In this document: piece after piece, positions 7,405-8,798 of the stretch
How positions within the stretch are numbered: the first letter of the stretch is position 1
Layout: every line of letters starts with the position of its first letter
Assembly: GCA_011046175.1 (NCBI GenBank)
Contig: DSBB01000091.1
Span: 1 to 8,798, forward strand
Direction: 5' to 3'
DNA: 8,798 nt
Source: Candidatus Hydrogenedentota bacterium
GTDB lineage: Bacteria; Hydrogenedentota; Hydrogenedentia; Hydrogenedentales; CAITNO01
Position numbers and translations under genes: made by a program
The notes under the pieces: model-generated
What the model was told of the DNA's origin: nothing
The model's database searches: none
What the model saw: the letters and a program-made list of their open reading frames with translations, nothing else

Positions 7405-7416
7405 GCGCGTACGCGC
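7405..7416. promoter_or_regulatory. Perfect 12-bp palindrome GCGCGTACGCGC
   Basis: The sequence equals its own reverse complement over 12 bases. It begins 40 bp upstream of the ATPase start codon and downstream of the candidate promoter, so it could be an operator or a leader hairpin. The surroundings are rich in CG steps, so it may also be a chance product of composition. Confidence 0.3.
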
Positions 7417-7532
7417 GGTGAAAGAAACGCCGTCATCCGGCTGGGCGCGTGATTCGCTCGCCGCGTTGAAGCGGCGGAGGTAATCAGACAGGCGGAGTTC
7501 CTGTCGCGCACTGTCACGTTTAAACGCCGTTA

Positions 7533-7561
7533 ATAATAACAGAATTCCCCGTCTTATTCCA
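7533..7561 (-). promoter_or_regulatory. Possible extended -10 promoter for the ABC operon
   Basis: On the minus strand 7541-7533 reads TGTTATTAT: a TG extension, one base, then TATTAT, five of six matches to TATAAT. At a 17-bp spacing the -35 position holds TGGAAT, only three of six. Transcription would begin near 7526, giving a leader of about 160 bases before the ATPase GTG. This rests on motif match alone. Confidence 0.35.
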
Positions 7562-7664
7562 GAACCATTGTCCTTTGCCGGTTCTCGAACGATTTTCACT
7601 CGAACAGAACAAGTCAAAAACGCGCGAAAACACACATGTGCGCCCATGCGCTGCGACACAGCCG

Positions 7665-8495
7665 TCAATGCGCCGTTTCGCCCTGTTCCGTATGTTCCAG
7701 CGGCTTGACGCCGTATTCACCCACAACCGCAAGGCACAGGTCCAAATCGTCGGTAAGGATGTAATCAATTCCCGCATCCACCAAGGCGCGAACAGGCGCC
7801 TCCTCAGACGCGCCGAACCAGTTCACGGTAACGCCGTGCTCGTGCAGTTTCCCGACAAACGCCGCCAACCCCGCCATGCCGTTGGCATGGGAAAGTTGAA
7901 TAAACTCCGCGCCGTATTCAATTGTTGAATCCACATACAACGCCCGGTTGAATCCCTGACGGCTCATATTGCATATCTTGATTTCTGGGACAACCGCTTT
8001 CGCCTCCCGCGCCTGCTCGAGGGTGCACGCAAGGAAACAATGGTCGAGCCTGTCCAGCGCGGCGATGGCGGCGGCGACCTCGGCGCCCAGCTTGTTGTCG
8101 CCCTTCAAATGCACGTTGCAGAGAACCGTCCGGGGAATGACCGACAGCGTTTCCTCGAGGGTGGGTACTTTTACGCCCGCAAATCCTGGGGAAAACCAGC
8201 CGCCCGCATCCAGCGCGCGGATTTCTTCAAAGGTCATGTCACCGACCTTGCCGCTGCCGTCTGTCGTCCGATCCACTCGGCTGTCATGCATGATAATCAG
8301 ACGACCATCTTTGGTGCGCTGCACGTCAAACTCAATCTGATGCGCGCCCTTATTCACCGCCAGTTCAAAGGCGGGTAATGTATTCTCCGGCGCATTTTTA
8401 TTGTCACCGCGATGGGCGCAACAACAGGTGCCCGCCGCCGCAACGCTTCCAAAAAACAAATACAACAGCGCCCATAACAAAAATAAACAACGCAT
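7665..8495 (-). CDS. Exported glycerophosphodiester phosphodiesterase
   Basis: This 276-residue enzyme of the GDPD family hydrolyses glycerophosphodiesters, typically to glycerol-3-phosphate and an alcohol. From the ATG at 8495, residues 1-21 are a signal peptide (MRC, a long Leu/Phe core, then SVAAA), so it probably acts in the periplasm or outside. The catalytic set is complete: H28-R29 in AHRGD, E37-N38 in PENTLPAFE, E55 and D57 in EFDVQRTKDG, and H70-D71 in MHD. DRTTDGSG and the C-terminal GIDYILTDD also match the family. An earlier in-frame ATG at 8525 has no ribosome site and would put ten polar residues before the signal peptide; the 8495 start has GGAG 11 bases upstream. Three consecutive cysteines (C24-C26) stand just before the catalytic histidine, with no proper lipobox. 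A good promoter lies at 8572-8600, so it is probably transcribed on its own. Confidence 0.92.
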   Translation of the reverse strand: MRCLFLLWALLYLFFGSVAAAGTCCCAHRGDNKNAPENTLPAFELAVNKGAHQIEFDVQRTKDGRLIIMHDSRVDRTTDGSGKVGDMTFEEIRALDAGGWFSPGFAGVKVPTLEETLSVIPRTVLCNVHLKGDNKLGAEVAAAIAALDRLDHCFLACTLEQAREAKAVVPEIKICNMSRQGFNRALYVDSTIEYGAEFIQLSHANGMAGLAAFVGKLHEHGVTVNWFGASEEAPVRALVDAGIDYILTDDLDLCLAVVGEYGVKPLEHTEQGETAH

Positions 8496-8571
8496 ATTCG
8501 CCAAATCTCCGTTTGAAACGCACATTACGACAAAAAGGTCGGTTCATCATCTGCACATAAAACGCCTCCAT

Positions 8572-8600
8572 AGGATAGCGGGAGAACGGCGCAATGTCAA
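8572..8600 (-). promoter_or_regulatory. Sigma70-type promoter for the phosphodiesterase gene
   Basis: On the minus strand 8600-8595 reads TTGACA, a perfect -35 box. After 17 bases, 8577-8572 reads TATCCT, four of six matches to TATAAT. Transcription would begin near 8565, about 70 bases before the ATG at 8495. Spacing and -35 match are ideal for a housekeeping sigma factor. This is prediction from the motif, not measured. Confidence 0.6.
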
Positions 8601-8662
8601 TAAGAGGATGGTAACTGTCTAGCGAGCATAATAAGTTGAAGCCGTGGTACGCCCAAAAGTAG

Positions 8663-8748
8663 CCGTCATTCCCGCGAAAACGGGAATCCAGAAGATACAA
8701 GAAGAACTGTTAACGCCAGATGGATTCCCGTTTTCACGGGAATGACGG
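8663..8748. repeat. Nested inverted repeat with two ATTCCC-N8-GGGAAT units
   Basis: The arms are 8663-8690 and 8721-8748, 28 bp each, reverse complements with one mismatch (C at 8675 against A at 8736) and 30 bp between them. Each arm is itself a small hairpin, ATTCCC-N8-GGGAAT (8668-8687 and 8724-8743), the same pattern as the dRS3 repeat of Neisseria and similar dispersed repeats in other bacteria (from memory). The unit lies upstream of the phosphodiesterase promoter. It has no coding capacity; a frame crossing it yields the familiar artefact LDSRFRGNDG. It may be a non-autonomous mobile repeat or an arm pair of a larger repeat family. Confidence 0.8.
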
Positions 8749-8798
8749 TAACGTTGTGTTTTGTTTGTGACAACTGCGCTGCAAGCGCCACTTCTTCC

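Larger units (their letters stand above)
7366..7664. other. Non-coding stretch upstream of the ABC operon
   Basis: This is 299 bp between the ATPase start and the phosphodiesterase stop, both on the minus strand. It is open in the ATPase frame, but the translation is Arg/Ser-rich, has no family-like content and is probably an accident of composition. It contains a GC-rich 12-bp palindrome (7405-7416) and a candidate extended -10 promoter (7533-7561). A weak second -35-like TTGACT sits at 7612-7617 on the minus strand without a good -10. I found no convincing terminator hairpin behind the phosphodiesterase gene. Confidence 0.5.

Noticed and set aside
7366..7668. An N-terminal extension of about 100 residues on the ABC ATPase, starting at the ATG at 7668
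   Set aside because: The extra residues resemble no domain and are Arg/Ser-rich, and the ABC domain begins normally right after the GTG at 7365. The stretch also holds promoter-like and palindromic sequence.
8404..8568. A minus-strand small protein (MEAFYVQMMNRPF... with a hydrophobic stretch) with GGAGG upstream of a GTG
   Set aside because: It overlaps the phosphodiesterase signal peptide in another frame, which explains the hydrophobic run. The GGAGG lies at or before the predicted transcript start, and the longer version crosses the inverted repeat.
1..8798. RiPP precursor peptide, CRISPR array, tRNA, toxin-antitoxin pair or phage genes
   Set aside because: I looked for short leader-core peptides near the radical SAM genes, regularly spaced direct repeats, tRNA-like arms and integrase or structural genes and found nothing convincing. 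A precursor could lie left of position 1.

Overview
The window reads as a piece of chromosome from an uncultured-type, probably Gram-negative bacterium. UGA is used as a stop, Shine-Dalgarno sites are clear, and GC is moderate to high but uneven. Nothing in the sequence fixes the taxon. The ABC transporter followed by a membrane-anchored TPR protein, and the radical SAM/SPASM genes beside methyltransferases, recall PVC-type or related candidate phyla, but that is an impression from family memory and not a demonstrated placement.

Left part (1-3949): two translationally coupled plus-strand radical SAM enzymes with C-terminal SPASM/Twitch-like cysteine sets. The first is cut by the window edge. 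The second is a 689-residue fusion whose C-terminal third is a zinc-ribbon class I methyltransferase. A convergent minus-strand gene for a second, unrelated class I methyltransferase (Methyltransf_24 type) follows 27 bp later. This looks like the edge of a modification or biosynthesis cluster, perhaps surface polysaccharide or secondary metabolism. No substrate, precursor peptide or glycosyltransferase is visible here.

Middle (3950-7664): a gap holding an imperfect inverted repeat (4026-4097), then a tight three-gene minus-strand operon, read right to left: an ABC-2 type ATPase, its six-helix permease, and a membrane-anchored TPR protein. The gaps are 5 bp and 2 bp, and the TPR gene's Shine-Dalgarno sequence lies in the last codons of the permease gene. 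The three probably work together, the TPR protein being a candidate accessory subunit. Upstream lies a 299-bp non-coding stretch with a possible extended -10 promoter and a 12-bp perfect GC palindrome.

Right part (7665-8798): a minus-strand gene for an exported glycerophosphodiester phosphodiesterase with a near-consensus sigma70-type promoter (TTGACA, 17 bp, TATCCT), then a nested inverted repeat of the dispersed ATTCCC-N8-GGGAAT type (8663-8748). I see no tRNA, rRNA, CRISPR array, transposase or phage gene. The most unusual item is the radical SAM-methyltransferase fusion next to a second radical SAM gene. I do not see a clearly new, complete system.
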